Both the position numbers and the translations under genes were made by a program. Positions 1 through 11,546 of a stretch of 39,614 nt of DNA are shown here, piece after piece. The DNA comes from Gnetum montanum. Its lineage: Eukaryota > Streptophyta > Gnetopsida > Gnetales > Gnetaceae. The notes under the pieces were generated by a model, which was not told the origin of the DNA, searched no databases, and saw nothing but the letters and a program-made list of their open reading frames with translations. Each line of letters begins with the position of its first letter. Positions within the stretch are counted from its first letter, which is position 1. The stretch lies in the NCBI GenBank assembly GCA_015680685.1, contig MNCI01011418.1:192458-232071 (forward strand). The letters run 5' to 3'.

Positions 1-1287
1 AAAAAAAAGTGAAAAAAATAAAGTGAGAATTCAAAGCACACCCCTTAGACGAATAAACTTGGGCCACAGGCATTGGATATGGAACCCAAAGTGTTCCCTC
101 TAACTAAGGCCCTTCTCACTTCCCATTCTCTCCTTTGCTTCGTCAAAATGGTGGTGGCTCTTGGAGAGTGCATTCTTGTTATCCAAGTGGATGGTTTAAC
201 CAAATGCGTTGATGCAAAGTCACTGGATGTGGTTGGTTTGAGGCTAGAGTTGGAATGAGAATTGCTAAGTCACATTAATCATAAAATACACAAGGGGTTG
301 TACACCACCTTGTTCTTGAGATTCCATTCCTTTTGCTTCTTTCCATCCTTCACCTCATTTCTGGTTGTATCATTAGTGTATATATTTTGGTTGATGCATT
401 GTTTTCTTTTTGGTAAATTCTTATGGTTAAGACTTTAACTCTTGTTCCAAATGACATTCCCAGGGCCTACGAACTCTTTGAATGTGGGTTTGTCAGGGCA
501 TTAAGGGCATGAGCCTGCTTTGGGGAGGACCCATTGACACTCCTATTTGGAGCATTAGTTAAATTCTTTCCCATAGTATTTTGCAATTCCTTTTATTTTG
601 TTCATTTCCATCTTGACATCCATTTCATCGATGCCATAGTTGTCCCTTTTTATCTATCTTTCTTACTCCTTTTCTTTCTCCATTCTAACGCTACCGGAGG
701 TTCGCGATTAGTCATGGGGGTACGAGGCCTGATTTTTTCGATTTTCTCCTAGCCCCAAAATTTTTGATTTTCTTCCTAACCCCTACACCTTCGGTAGTCA
801 TCAGTAACATATTCCCAGATCCATATCCCATACCACAACCTAGCCAATGGACTTACACCGTAGCAAGGTATCAACTGCATTGAGATTCATTTACCCTTGC
901 TAATTAAGATTGTGTTGTGTGTGCAGATGGTGACCATGCAATAACGGATTGGATCTAGAGAAAACACTTGAAATGGAGTAGTGTTGAAGTAGCTATGCAA
1001 GGAGTAAGATCAATGGCACACTTATGGATGGACAACAGAAGGAGCAATCTTGGCATTAGCAGCAACAACACTTCTTTTTCTCTCTCTTTCTCAGCTGCCA
1101 ACAAAGGCCTAATGTCATTGTAATAAGGTGTTCACCCTTGTTGTCATGAACACCAATTTTGTCAAGTCTTGTAATGATGATCCGTTCACATGTCATCCCA
1201 TTAGTTTCATTCCCCTCAATAATTCCATACCTACCTGATATTATTATAAGGAACTCAAGGACGAGTTTTCATTCAGTCATGGGGGTA
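1..1287 (+). mobile_element. LTR retrotransposon element A, 3' internal region
   Basis: This is the non-coding 3' part of a Ty3/gypsy-like element whose 5' side lies outside the window. It ends in a polypurine tract directly before the LTR at 1288. At 499-535 it carries the motif GGGCATTAAGGGC...CTTTGGGGAGG, which also occurs in elements B (7200-7237) and C (19952-19990, minus). The last 100 bases (GAACTCAAGGACGAGTTTTC, then GTCATGGGGGTA) match the equivalent places before the LTRs of elements B and C. No intact coding frame was found; the short open frames at 73-258 and 534-752 look accidental. Unlike B and C, this copy lacks the GATATC/TATA block and the extra coiled-coil frame between the motif and the LTR, so that part is deleted or was never present. 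Confidence 0.75.
1275..1287 (+). other. Polypurine tract of element A
   Basis: AGTCATGGGGGTA abuts the LTR start TGATGAG. The same sequence, with small changes, precedes the LTRs at 11547 (+) and 16125 (-). This is the expected place for plus-strand priming in LTR retrotransposons. Confidence 0.75.
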
Positions 1288-2200
1288 TGATGAGACGCGA
1301 TATCACATATACAATATCGCGGTCCACTGCCAAATCTATAAATAAGAGGTGGCACTCCCCTCCTTCATCTTAGGCTAGAAGTAGCGAAGCTCTGGTAGTT
1401 TGATCACTCCAAAGATAGAATATTTTCCATGTACCCGCAATAGGAGTCCCCAAGTGAACGGATCTTTATTCGAGCAGCTTTGTATCTAAACACAAGTTGT
1501 GTACGGCAATAAAGATGAGCTTTGTGGATAAACCTTGTAGTGCATGGAATAGGATTTTATTACTTATTATTCATTACATGTTATTTATTACCTGCATTAG
1601 CGCGGCATGAGTACGACTTGATTACAAGCATTGATGAATTTGTACGACTAATCAAGGAATCGGCTGCTCATCGCGATTAGTCTCTCTCACCCTTGTCTCC
1701 TAGAACACGGGATGAGTACGACTTGATTATGAGCATCTACGGATGTGTACAGCTAGTCAAGGAATTGGCTGCTCATCACATTTAGGCTAATTAGGTGTCT
1801 CAGTATGACCACTTTAAGCACATGCGTTACATGTGGTGATCCCAGTAACGATTAGCGTTTGGTAGCCACAATTGCATAGTTCAAGGTGTGTACGGTAAGT
1901 GGGAATGGATGCTGATGCTAGTTAATTTAGACTTAGTCATTAGTTAGAGTTAGTTAGCTTTCTCAACCCTTCGCTCTTAGCATAGAAGACATAAAACCAT
2001 AAAAGACCATAAATATCATATACCTCAAACTTACTTAACCATACACCGTGACAACAACAAATAAGTCTGGGAAGACAATGAATGATTAACCCCAAGTGTT
2101 CCATGAGGCGTTTAGGCATTTAGTCTGTGGAGTTCGACTGGATTGCGTGTGCTACGCTCGTTTCATATGGTTGAGTGTAGGGGTACCTCGCCACTCATCA
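1288..2200 (+). mobile_element. 3' LTR of element A
   Basis: The 913-bp LTR begins TGATGAG and ends CTCATCA, giving the TG...CA ends and a short terminal inverted repeat. Near the start lies a near-palindrome built from GCGATATC and AATATCGC (about 1296-1320), followed by a TATA box (TATAAATA, 1337-1344). A conserved AATAAAGAT near 1508 is a likely polyadenylation signal. The last 70 bases (GAGTGTAGGGGTACCTCGCC) match the ends of the other LTRs in the window. There is no target duplication at its two ends, as expected for one LTR of a longer element rather than a solo LTR. Confidence 0.85.
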
Positions 2201-5029
2201 CAATCCAATTACCACAAGAATTTTTTCTTTTTATTAGTTATTATGTCTTTATAAGTATTTGGCTATACATATTTTATTCTTTATGTAAATTCAATTATGT
2301 ACATCCAATCTTCATTATGCATATTTATGCTTTATTATGCACATGTGATTATATAATACTCTATTCATATAGTAATTATGGATCCTAACCCTACCTAGAT
2401 AATACCCCTTATTACTTTGTATCATTAAACTAGGAAATACCTTAGAATGATGTCCTACCTAGACTCTGATCTTACCAATGTGTCTGGGACATTCAAAAGC
2501 ATTGGTTTTAACCACTAGTTCACTAGAATTAGAGTTATGGTTTTCAAGATATCACATTTTCTAGTTTGGTAAAATACTATAAAGTTTTGGCATTTGAACT
2601 TGACAACTACAATATGTAAAACTCATATAATATTTCAACATAACACTAGGTAGAACACTCCATAACGATTCCATAGGTTTGAATAGAATTTAATTTGGAG
2701 TTCTGGTGTGCCTATTAGAAAGCCTTAAACCTTAAGAGTATTAGTGAAGAGAGAAAATGAGAACTTATGAAAGGAACTTATGTTAAAAAATTAAAAATTA
2801 AATTAAATTAAAATTCATATAAAGGTGATTAAAAAAACACATTCACATGCTTAACACATTAAGAAAAGTATATATGTCATATGCATAACATATATACATG
2901 TTATGCATATATTTTTATACCCATCGCCTTCCTTTGATTTTTGTTCTCGCCTTGTTTACTCTTGTTTTGCGCATAGTTCATATTTTTAACAAAATTTTGT
3001 TCCATCACATTTTTTTCAAAGTCATTTTATTTCTTTTCTTCTTTGATTGAAGCTGATTTTAGCCACTTTCCTACCATTCTTCCCCTTATAAAGAGATTGT
3101 GGCCTTTGATATCTCTCATCTCAATTTGTAGAGGGTTTCTAGAGTTTAAAGTAATAACTAGTTTTAGGCATTTTGGTGAGAAAGAAAGAAAATAAAAAGA
3201 TTCTAAAAACTCTACTAGCATAAGTAAGAAAGATTATTTTACCTTCCTTTTTATGTAGCAACCATATTTTTTTGTAGATCCTGTAAGAAAACTTATTTTA
3301 CTTTCTTTTTTATGTGGTTGTCCTATATTGTGATGGATTATGTACTCTTTCTTTCTCCTTCCTATTTTTCTATTCCTCTTATATCATATTAATTATTATG
3401 CTAAGATTCTACCTAATTTTTATCATTTTAAGTTTGTTTTCATATGAAAATTAGTATTTTAATCTTGTCTAGATCATTTTCTATCGTCTAGTAAATTTTT
3501 CGAATGGTGAAAACTTGTTCCAATTTGCTTCTTAGATATTTTATGATTATTTTGGATTAGCTCTATATCTAAACATGATTTTGTGAGAATTTCATGGAAT
3601 TTTGGCTATTATGGATTTTGGCTATTTTAGAAATCTTTTAGATTATTAGAACAAAATAATTATTATTATGGGATAGATTTTGCACAATTGGTAGTGGAAG
3701 CTATGAATCCTTTAGATGCCCTTCTCTACATGTAGTAGTAATGTATTCTATAGTGAGATCCACCCCATGGAAATGAGGATTTGGATGGATTTCATACCTT
3801 GAATTTTGATTCGTAAGTTCATGTAAGGCTAAAAACTAGCTTGGACCATGGCACTGAGCAATTAAGTTTAGTGGTGCATAGTGAGGCATAGTCAAGACCT
3901 ATCCTTACAATGATGGTAGTGAGGTTATTCTAAGGCCTATTTGTGTGTCTCTTTAGTAGTGAGGATGATCAAGATCTAGCCTTTAGAGATGTCTAGATAA
4001 AATATATGCTCTTTGGATTATTGTTGGACAAATTTCTGATATCTATGGATATTAAATAATTGAAAGGGTAATTTGATGATAATAGTGAGGTTATTTGAAA
4101 ACCTATTGGTATATTCTTTTGGCAATGAGGGTAACCAAGACCTAGCCTTTGGAGATACTTGAATAAAATATACATTCTTTGGATTTTTCAAAAATTTGTG
4201 ACACTTCTAGACTTCAAAACATTTTTGAATATTTTATTGAAAACCTTTGTTTAGCTTGTATCTTAAGACTTTTGGTTGAAAACCTTTATGCTCCATGAAG
4301 AGGGAAATAAAATAACCTTTCTTATTTGAGGGGTTCTGACTCTTGCATTTCAATGCAAAGAGCCTAAAGTAACTAGGGAAACATCAAAAGAGGAACATGA
4401 AATGAAAGTTGGATCAATTCTATACAAGATGGACCCTTTGAACTTGAAAAATAATTTATGTATATTTTGTATTTTTATAAAATATGAGCCTTGTACACTT
4501 TTTGGATACTTGCGCTTTGTATTTATTTTTATGAATACATAATAAAGTATGATAGATATGAAATTGCTATTTATGCCATTCGAACTATGAAATTGCAAGG
4601 ATCATTTTTCATTTTAGCACATACTATTTATTTAATATTAATATTTAATTATTATTTTAAATTTTATTATTTAATTTGGTAAACTTCAAACATGAATATC
4701 TTTATTTCTAAATGTCTAAGGCAAAACAAGTGTCATTGAGATCATTCTTTTACATACTATTTTATGATATAACTAGTGAAGTTTGTTGATATCTACCTTT
4801 TTTTGGTTGCCTAAAATTCTCTTTTTATTTAAATAAATTTTATGTAATTATAGATGTGAGACTATAAAATTTTGCTACACAGTATTGCTCTATTGTATTT
4901 ATGATTCTAATTAATAATTTTAATCTATTTTATGGCTTCCTTTTGAATTAGTAAATGAAGGTTAAATGTAGATCCTTGGACTTTTCATAGCATCTCTATT
5001 AATTATTTATAGGATTTTATAGATAATTA
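2201..5029. other. AT-rich stretch without recognised gene
   Basis: No coding frame with recognisable motifs was found on either strand; the open frames here are short and without homologous partners in the window. It lies between the 3' LTR of element A and the integrase relic of element B. It holds two degenerate direct repeats: about 35 bases at 3225-3260 and again at 3288-3322 (TTATTTTAC.TTC.TTTTTATGT), and the longer one at 3912-4185. It is probably decayed transposon DNA, but the family cannot be named. Confidence 0.5.
3912..4185. repeat. Two-copy degenerate direct repeat, 166-bp period
   Basis: Copy 1 (3912-4019) and copy 2 (4078-4185) share AGTGAGGTTATT, CCTATT, AAGA.CTAGCCTTT.GAGAT and AAAATATA..CTTTGGATT in the same order. 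Differences are mostly transitions with a few small indels. A further partial match (AGTGAGGCATAGTCAAGACC) lies just upstream near 3880. The function is unknown; it may be part of an old LTR or satellite. Confidence 0.6.
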
Positions 5030-5990
5030 ATAGTGGTGTCATAGATTTGCACAATCTTATGAAAGATTCCAAAAGGATGGAGGATTGATGGCCATGAATG
5101 AAGGATCATAATAATGAATACAACCATTGGAACCATTTGATGTTAGGGGAATTGACTTTATGATGCCTATCACATTGATGTCAAGTGGAAAGTCCTATAT
5201 TATCGTGGTAGTTGATTATTATACTAAGTGGGAAGAAGTAGTTGTAATTAAAGCTTGTATAGCCACAAAAGCTACAAAATTCTTTCAACAACATGTAGTA
5301 AATAGGTTTGGAGTACCAACAATGTTAATCTCAAATAATAAGACCCATTTTACTAGAGCTACATTTAAGAAATTAATGCAATGTCTTAGGGTAAATCACA
5401 AACTGATGATGTCCTATCATCCCTAAGTGAATGGACAACCTAAAGTGACTAATAGAGAAATTACATAAATATTAACTAGAACTGTTAGTTGATATAAGAA
5501 GGATTGGAACACTAAGCTTAACGATGTCCCATGGACATAGTGATCAACTTGGAAACTTCCTATAGGTTATTCTCTATACAAACTCGTTTATAGTAAAGTG
5601 CCTATTCTACTAATTCAAGTAGAAATAAATATCGTAATAACAACTTACACACTTAACTTAGATGAGAACTTAGTATATAAAGAGTGATTAATGTACCTTT
5701 ATCTATTAGATGAAAATCGATTAGTAGCCCAAATGAGCAATGAGACTCATCCTAAATACTTCAAATGCTAACATGATGCTAGGATTAGAAAAGTTTCTAT
5801 TAGGCTTGGAGTTAGAGTACTTAATAATAACCCAAATCATGTTGCCCAAAAGACTAAGTTTTAGACTTTATGGAAAGGACCTTATATAGTCTGTGTTACA
5901 TACCAACCAGGTGCTATGTAAATCTATCACCTAGCCTACCTACAAAAACTAATTCTTGTCAACATTCAATAGGTCAAACCATTTCACAAC
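5030..5990 (+). pseudogene. Ty3/gypsy integrase relic (element B)
   Basis: The frame reads as a plant Ty3/gypsy integrase: a decayed zinc-binding end (RFAQSYERFQKDGGLMAMNE, where the usual Cys pair has become Tyr and Phe), then the core with PFDVRGIDFMMP, VVDYYTKWEE, RFGVPTMLISNN and YHP.VNGQPKVTNREI, then a C-terminal part ending near WKGPYIVCVTYQPGA. Integrase joins the DNA copy to the host genome using a D,D,E triad. Here the first Asp (GID) remains, but the second is Asn (ISNN for the usual ISDxG) and the Glu after GQ is Lys. Both changes are G-to-A. There are several in-frame stops, many at expected Gln positions. No reverse transcriptase or protease was found upstream, so pol is truncated. 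It is clearly non-functional. Confidence 0.85.
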
Positions 5991-7474
5991 TTTCCATCAT
6001 TAGTGGTTTTTACCATGCATTCCAACCAAACTACTTTCTGTTCGATCTTTCGAGTTTCTTCCTTTGACAATAGTCATGAAGGTATCATCTATTATTCTTA
6101 GGCAACAATTAACCTTTTTACATTTTTCTTTCATTTTTTTCAATTTCTTATTATTTTTGTAAATTTTTGGTATTTTTTTCATTCTTTAATATCTTTTCTA
6201 TTCTTTAATATTTTTCACAATTTTTTATCATTTTCTTCATTCTTTAATATCTTTTAAGTTCTTTATACATTTTCTTATTCTTACACATCTTTAACTATTC
6301 TTCCAATTTTACCATTTTTGATGTACATATTTTTGTCGATCTTTGTAATAAAAGTGTCAAGTAATAAGCAAGATCTTTGCAAGCAAGTAATAATAAGAAA
6401 TTCACTCTATGTTACCAAATCGTTGAATGACTAAATGCATATACAGTGAGACCACATCATCCATCCACTCATTTCCAATAATAAGAAGTTCTTACCATGG
6501 ACATAATACTATTCTTACCACATTAAAACTAAAATAAATCTATGATCATTATGCCTAGATGGAAAGGTGAAGAACCAAGAATGAATGAAAAGGTAGTGAT
6601 ATCAAGGAAATTTTTGGATTCTCTAAAGCCACTACTATGAATCTTATTATGTTGTTAAGTTGTATTATTTACTTGTGTTCTAACACAAAAGAAGAAAAAC
6701 AAGTGCTACCTTGAAATATCAATGGAAAGACATGTTACCCATGCCTAAAGGCACTCCTCTATCCAATGACCAGGTATCCTTCAAAATAACCTACTTAACT
6801 TATAAATTACTTCCTTGCTCTTCATTGTTAAGTGCTGATATTTCTTATAATTGTAATAATTTTATGCTTGTAAGTTTTAGAATGATATAATATGATATCA
6901 CTAGTAAATGGTATGGACTTGGTTTGGATTTTGGACTAATGGGATAGTAATCACTTTAACCATGCATTATGCAAAAGAATTTATTATGCTTATGGTAAGA
7001 CATCTCACATTCCATTTTCTACAATCCGTGCTACTACTATTCCATGTCAATATTATATATAATTATAATTTGATGGTTTTGTGTACCATAATGTTATTTT
7101 CTTATTGGGCCAATACTAACATGTATGTTTTGGAAGACAGTTATGATTTACATTTAACTCCTTGAGTGCCCATGGACACTTATAGATCTGGCTATATAAG
7201 GGCATTAAGGGCAAAAGCTTTCTTTGGGGAGGGCCAACTTGTATAACTCTTGTGTCTCATATTTTACATCCAACTCCACATCATCTTGTACCTCTTGGAT
7301 ACTTTACAACAATCATTCCTTCTCTACATATTCATATTTAGCAATTTTTAATTCCATCTATTCGTAAATTAGTCAACTTACCTTGCTCGAACTTGTTCTT
7401 TAACAATATTTTGATATAATAATCCTATACTCAAGGCATTATCTATGATTAAGAACCTTGTAAACCATCTTAGC
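5991..7474 (+). mobile_element. Post-integrase spacer of element B
   Basis: This non-coding sequence follows the integrase. A T-rich stretch (6100-6300) is followed by sequence at 6450-6660 that matches element C (minus strand, about 20800-20590): shared pieces include TAAGA.GTTCT, ATGAA...AAGG and GATTCTCT. The conserved motif GGGCATTAAGGGC...CTTTGGGGAGGGCC lies at 7200-7237. The frame at 6908-7165 has no relatives in the window and is probably chance. A solo LTR interrupts the spacer at 7480. Confidence 0.6.
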
Positions 7475-7479
7475 ACCTT

Positions 7480-8333
7480 TGATGAGTCATGGTCTGTCAA
7501 GTCCTATTATCGAACCCCTGATATCAAGTACAAGATACCAGGTCTGATAGGTCCCGATATCGGGTACGCGATATCATGACTTCACAAGCAATATTGGGTA
7601 CATGATATTGTGGTTCCTATGTGGGCCTATAAATAAAAATGTAGGCACATGCGAAGAGTCAATTTTGAAATAGTTAGATTTTTCAGTTAGTAGATAGAAG
7701 TTACTTTATTTTTTAGTTTCTCTCAACCCTTTCTCCCAGTACATGCCTGCAATGTGATGATTGTAATTGTACGGCATCCTTTATTCAAGTGTGACGTACT
7801 TGGACACGCACATGACTAGAAATAAAGATCTAGATTACTTCATCATTGCAGCATTCACTTAGCTTAATTACTTAATTGTTATTGTTATTAAATGTAGAAT
7901 GAGTACAACTTCATCACAAGCATCTACATGTGACTACTTAGATCCCAGTAGCGTACTTGGGCCATGCGCTTGGTAATCCCAATGGTAGTTGTGCACGAGG
8001 TCTAAGATGTGTATAGATGATTAAGGAATGGATGCTCATCCCACTTAGGCTAGCTTAGATCCTCTCTCCCTATCTCCTCTTAGTTTAACTCTCTCCCTCC
8101 TTTCCTCCTAGCTTAATTTAAGATTATTTTCCATTGATTCTAGGAGTAGCATTAGTTTAGGAACACATCATACGTGACACAGAAAATACTAGTCCAGGTG
8201 GGAAGAAAGCGAACTGCGATCAACGAGTAACTATCTACATACCAAAATTAGCCCATCTGCGAAGTTCGACCGAATCATGCATGAAACACTTGTATTCGTA
8301 TGGTTGAGTGTAGGGGTACCTCACCACTCATCA
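7480..8333 (+). mobile_element. Solo LTR of the same family, with target duplication
   Basis: The 854-bp LTR begins TGATGAG and ends CTCATCA and is flanked on both sides by ACCTT (7475-7479 and 8334-8338), a perfect 5-bp target site duplication. It contains GATATC dyads (about 7539-7615), a TATA box (CTATAAATAAA, about 7626), AATAAAGAT near 7821, and the conserved end GAGTGTAGGGGTACCTCACC. There is no primer-binding site after it and no polypurine tract before it. It therefore inserted as a full element into element B and was reduced to one LTR by LTR-LTR recombination. Confidence 0.88.
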
Positions 8334-8390
8334 ACCTTCCAAGACACTCAATTTATTAATTTTTTCCATCAAATTTTAAAAATTTCAAAG

Positions 8391-8484
8391 GTGATATCGT
8401 AGATATATTATATAGCAACACTTGCAATATAGCATTAATGATGTTGCATCCATGATATTGCTCTTATAAAAAATTATATATACA
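8391..8484 (+). promoter_or_regulatory. Internal promoter-like unit of element B
   Basis: A run of decayed GATATC dyads (GTGATATCGTAGATATATTA, then CATGATATTG) is followed about 15 bases later by a TATA box (TTATATATAC, 8474-8483). The order and spacing match the minus-strand unit of element C (19638 to 19549) and resemble the promoter part of the family's LTRs. It lies upstream of the extra coiled-coil frame, on the same strand, so a second promoter for that frame is the simplest reading. Promoter activity is inferred, not seen. Confidence 0.5.
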
Positions 8485-8995
8485 TGTGGACCATTAGCAA
8501 AGTTTTCATTTCTACCATTTTACACAAAAGAAGTTCATATTGTTTTTCTATCAAAGAACCTTCTAAGCTCTATATTTGCCTCACCATAAATCCAATTCTA
8601 CTTGTTCTTGAATTCTTTTACTCTTAGAGCAAGCATCTCAATCATGGGAAAGAATGTTGCATGTAATTTTGTGAATTAAGTAAATTTTTTTTAATTCTTG
8701 GAAGACCAATTAAGGGTAAGTATTATAAAAAATAATGAAATTTTAAATAGATCTAAGATAATAAATTTAAGATTTATGTTCGATCAACCATTCTAATACC
8801 TTTTAACAATAAATGGAAGATAGTAATGACAGGTCATTCAAGCTAAAATTATTTTGATCAATTAGAAAATTATTTAATTGAGGATTCTTCCAAACAATAG
8901 CTTTTTCTAAAATTGACAAATTTTATAACTCTAAAATCCAAATTAAAAGTTAGATTAATAGTATATAATGTTTTTGATCAAAACCCCACAACTCA
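8485..8995 (+). other. Leader of the extra frame, element B
   Basis: The leader holds a short ATG frame (8644, about 12 codons, context CAATCATGGG) whose start context is conserved in element C at 19371 (minus). A strong plant-type intron donor, AAGG then GTAAGTAT, lies at 8716. In element C the same place reads AAGG then ATAAGTAT. This suggests a spliced leader, with the donor broken in element C. The rest is AT-rich and non-coding. Confidence 0.4.
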
Positions 8996-11435
8996 ATGGA
9001 AAATTACAAATCATTAGAAACTTTTTTAGAATCTCTATATAATTGTGAAATTTCTTATGATTGCAAATGCCACCAAAAAAAATTACTCAAAGCTCGAGGA
9101 CCATCACAAACAAGAGAAAAAAGGCACAATGAAAGAGGAAGAGGACAAGATGAAAATCAAACTCTTCTTGTGAAGAAAGAAGCACAATCATATTCAATCC
9201 AATAGTCCATAGATGTAACATGGTAATCTGCACAATTAGAAACTAATGCACCACCTACTCTAGAGTAAGAAAAACACCTCACACTCTCCAATGAGTGCAT
9301 ACAAGCCATTTAGGAAAATTCAATCATGCTTAGTGTAATAATGAAATTAAATTTCAGCCCATTCTTGAAGTTTTCACCTGTGGAGGCCTATGAACAACTC
9401 CAAACCTCACCTCTCTAACCTATGATTTCAAGTAATGGTGAATGGTATTTGTAAGGTGTCCATTAATTTTAATATAATAAATAGGATGATACAACTATTA
9501 AGATGGAAGTAGTTATGGTGTTGTATTCAAATGAAGTTATTGCTCAGGCACTTAATGTACCAAATATTGAAGCCAACATCACTCAAATCTATACATAATT
9601 CAACATACATGTAAGGAATTTATGGTTGCAAAGAGTATATGGAACTATTGAAAATGAGTATAATAGATTATCTACTATAGAAAACATTTATGTCAAGATT
9701 GGGACATACCACATTTTTCCAACTAAGAGGCTTAACAGAATCTCTATCGATGCTACCAAAAGAAGTGTTATTCTAATAGGAAAATTTCAAAGAAACATAG
9801 TCCATTTATTGTTAAGGGGTATTCAGGGAAGGTTTAAGTAGAAAAAGACAAGAAAATCCACTCTTTGAATTTCTTCTCTTATTAGAAAGTTATGTAGGTA
9901 AGCAAGAATTTTGGGGTACACAAATGATGTTCTTTGAAAAGGAAAAAATGCTTCATATCCAAAGATTTCAAAGTGTGTGCCACCAAAAATGGATCAAGTC
10001 GAAAAACCAGTAAGCACTGAGGTTGCAACTAGGTTAACAATAGTGGCAAACATTCTACTTACAAGAACAAAAACAACAAGATCCAATGGGTCAACTCCAA
10101 CTACAAAACTACTAGGACCAAGTGCATCACCAACACAACAACACAACTAAAAGCTTTCTATGAGACATTTGCAACAAATAGTAGAAATAATTAGTTGGGG
10201 TAATAGAGAAGCCTCTAGCATATATAGAGTCATAGACAATATAAAAAGACCTACAGTATTAATGAGAGTTGCTAGTGATCAAGTATCTTTGCAAGCAGAG
10301 GAAAATGATGATTAGGTACAACATATCTCTGGGAATGCTACATCATTTCAAGTAATGTTAGAAACCAAAGATGGATCCAATGTAGTGATGATGCAACATC
10401 AAGATATAGTAGAAGTAGTAGAGGTAATAACTAACCATATCAAGGAGCCATTTAATGTTTTTCTTATGTTGCTGATAGAAATTTATAGAGCCAAGGATGT
10501 ACAAACATTAGCTGGAACATCAAGAAAAAAAGATCATGTACGCTACTGAACATGAATATGCACAAAAGAGACTATTGTAGGTAGGGCAATTCATGCAAAA
10601 TCTTTTTGATATCTACAATGATGTCACTGTAATGGAGTCAAAATTGATATATACCAAAGGAAAACTGATCATGATAGAAACAAGGATGTAACATGTAGCA
10701 AATAAAGTGGAAAGGCTACAAGAAGAATTAGCTACATTTCAAACTAAAATGCAGGACCCTGCATGATACATTACACTAGACTAGTTACTACAATTAAGAA
10801 TTAAGCAAGTGGATAAATTGATGGCTAGCAAGAAACAAATGGAGTTAGAAAGAGAAAAAACAATTCATAATGCTTAAATTGTCAAGGCTCTAAGGTACAA
10901 CCATGCTAAAGCCATTATTGCATTAAAATAAGAGAATAAGAAGATTGCTGCAGAAAATCTTAGGTTGATAGATATAGAAAAGCAAAAGAGCATGATCAAA
11001 GAAAGCATTTATCAATTAAGAAAACAATTTACCATATTCAACCTAGACATGAGATAATTAGTCAAGGAAAATAGAACTTTATCAATGAAAGAAGTGTGCA
11101 TAGCTAAATGGAAGTCAACTATTGAAATTAGCGTGTGAAAAAATAAGGCAAAGAAGCATGAAAAGCTCAAAGAACATTCTAAAGATCAAGTAGGCATGTA
11201 CAAGTAGATTAACGAGAAAAAAATCCAAATAGCCAAGGCTAAGATTAGCTTCATTGCACAACAAATACTTAATTGGCAACACATCTTGGATAGTCTTGCC
11301 CTTGTTTACCAAGCTAAGCTAAAGAACGAAGACTTGTAGATAGAAGATTTAGAGAACAAATTGGCTACTATGTATTCCATGTATGAAAGAGAGTTTGCAA
11401 ATAGGAAAGATGTGGCATTCATAGTTAGTAGTTAG
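8996..11435 (+). pseudogene. Extra coiled-coil frame of element B (broken)
   Basis: This long frame is interrupted by many stops and some frameshifts and lies between the internal promoter-like unit and the 3' LTR. It lines up with the minus-strand frame 19065-16317 of element C: KLNF..F..FS.EA, then KIGTYHIFPTKRLNRIS (about 9690-9750), then ITNHIKEPFNV (10430-10460), then a long Lys/Glu-rich coiled coil (about 10790-11430) with KHEKLKEHSKDQVGMYK. The N-terminal part resembles the 'putative plant transposon protein' domain found in plant retroelements; this is a pattern match by eye. Most stops are TAA or TAG where element C has Gln or a related residue. The C-terminal end is shorter than in element C: it jumps to the 3' untranslated part after FANRKDVAF. 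The function is unknown. Confidence 0.7.
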
Positions 11436-11546
11436 TCATGTAAATATGTCAATATGTTAAGTCCAAGTAACCCCCACAAGTTTGTAATGACTCTATCCTT
11501 CATTTATTTGAACTCAAGAATGCATTTTCAATTAGTCATGGGGGTA
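11436..11546 (+). other. 3' untranslated end and polypurine tract, element B
   Basis: GAACTCAAGAATGCATTTTC followed by AGTCATGGGGGTA (11534-11546) directly precedes the LTR. Both match elements A and C. Confidence 0.7.

Noticed and set aside
2143-2388. 81-residue plus-strand frame
   Set aside because: It begins in the LTR end of element A and runs into AT-rich sequence; its tail is low-complexity hydrophobic residues with no relative in the window.
8391-8460. GATATC block as a leftover fragment of an inserted LTR
   Set aside because: The same block with the same spacing to a TATA box is found at the equivalent place in element C, so it is ancestral to the family; a very old LTR capture before the split cannot be excluded.
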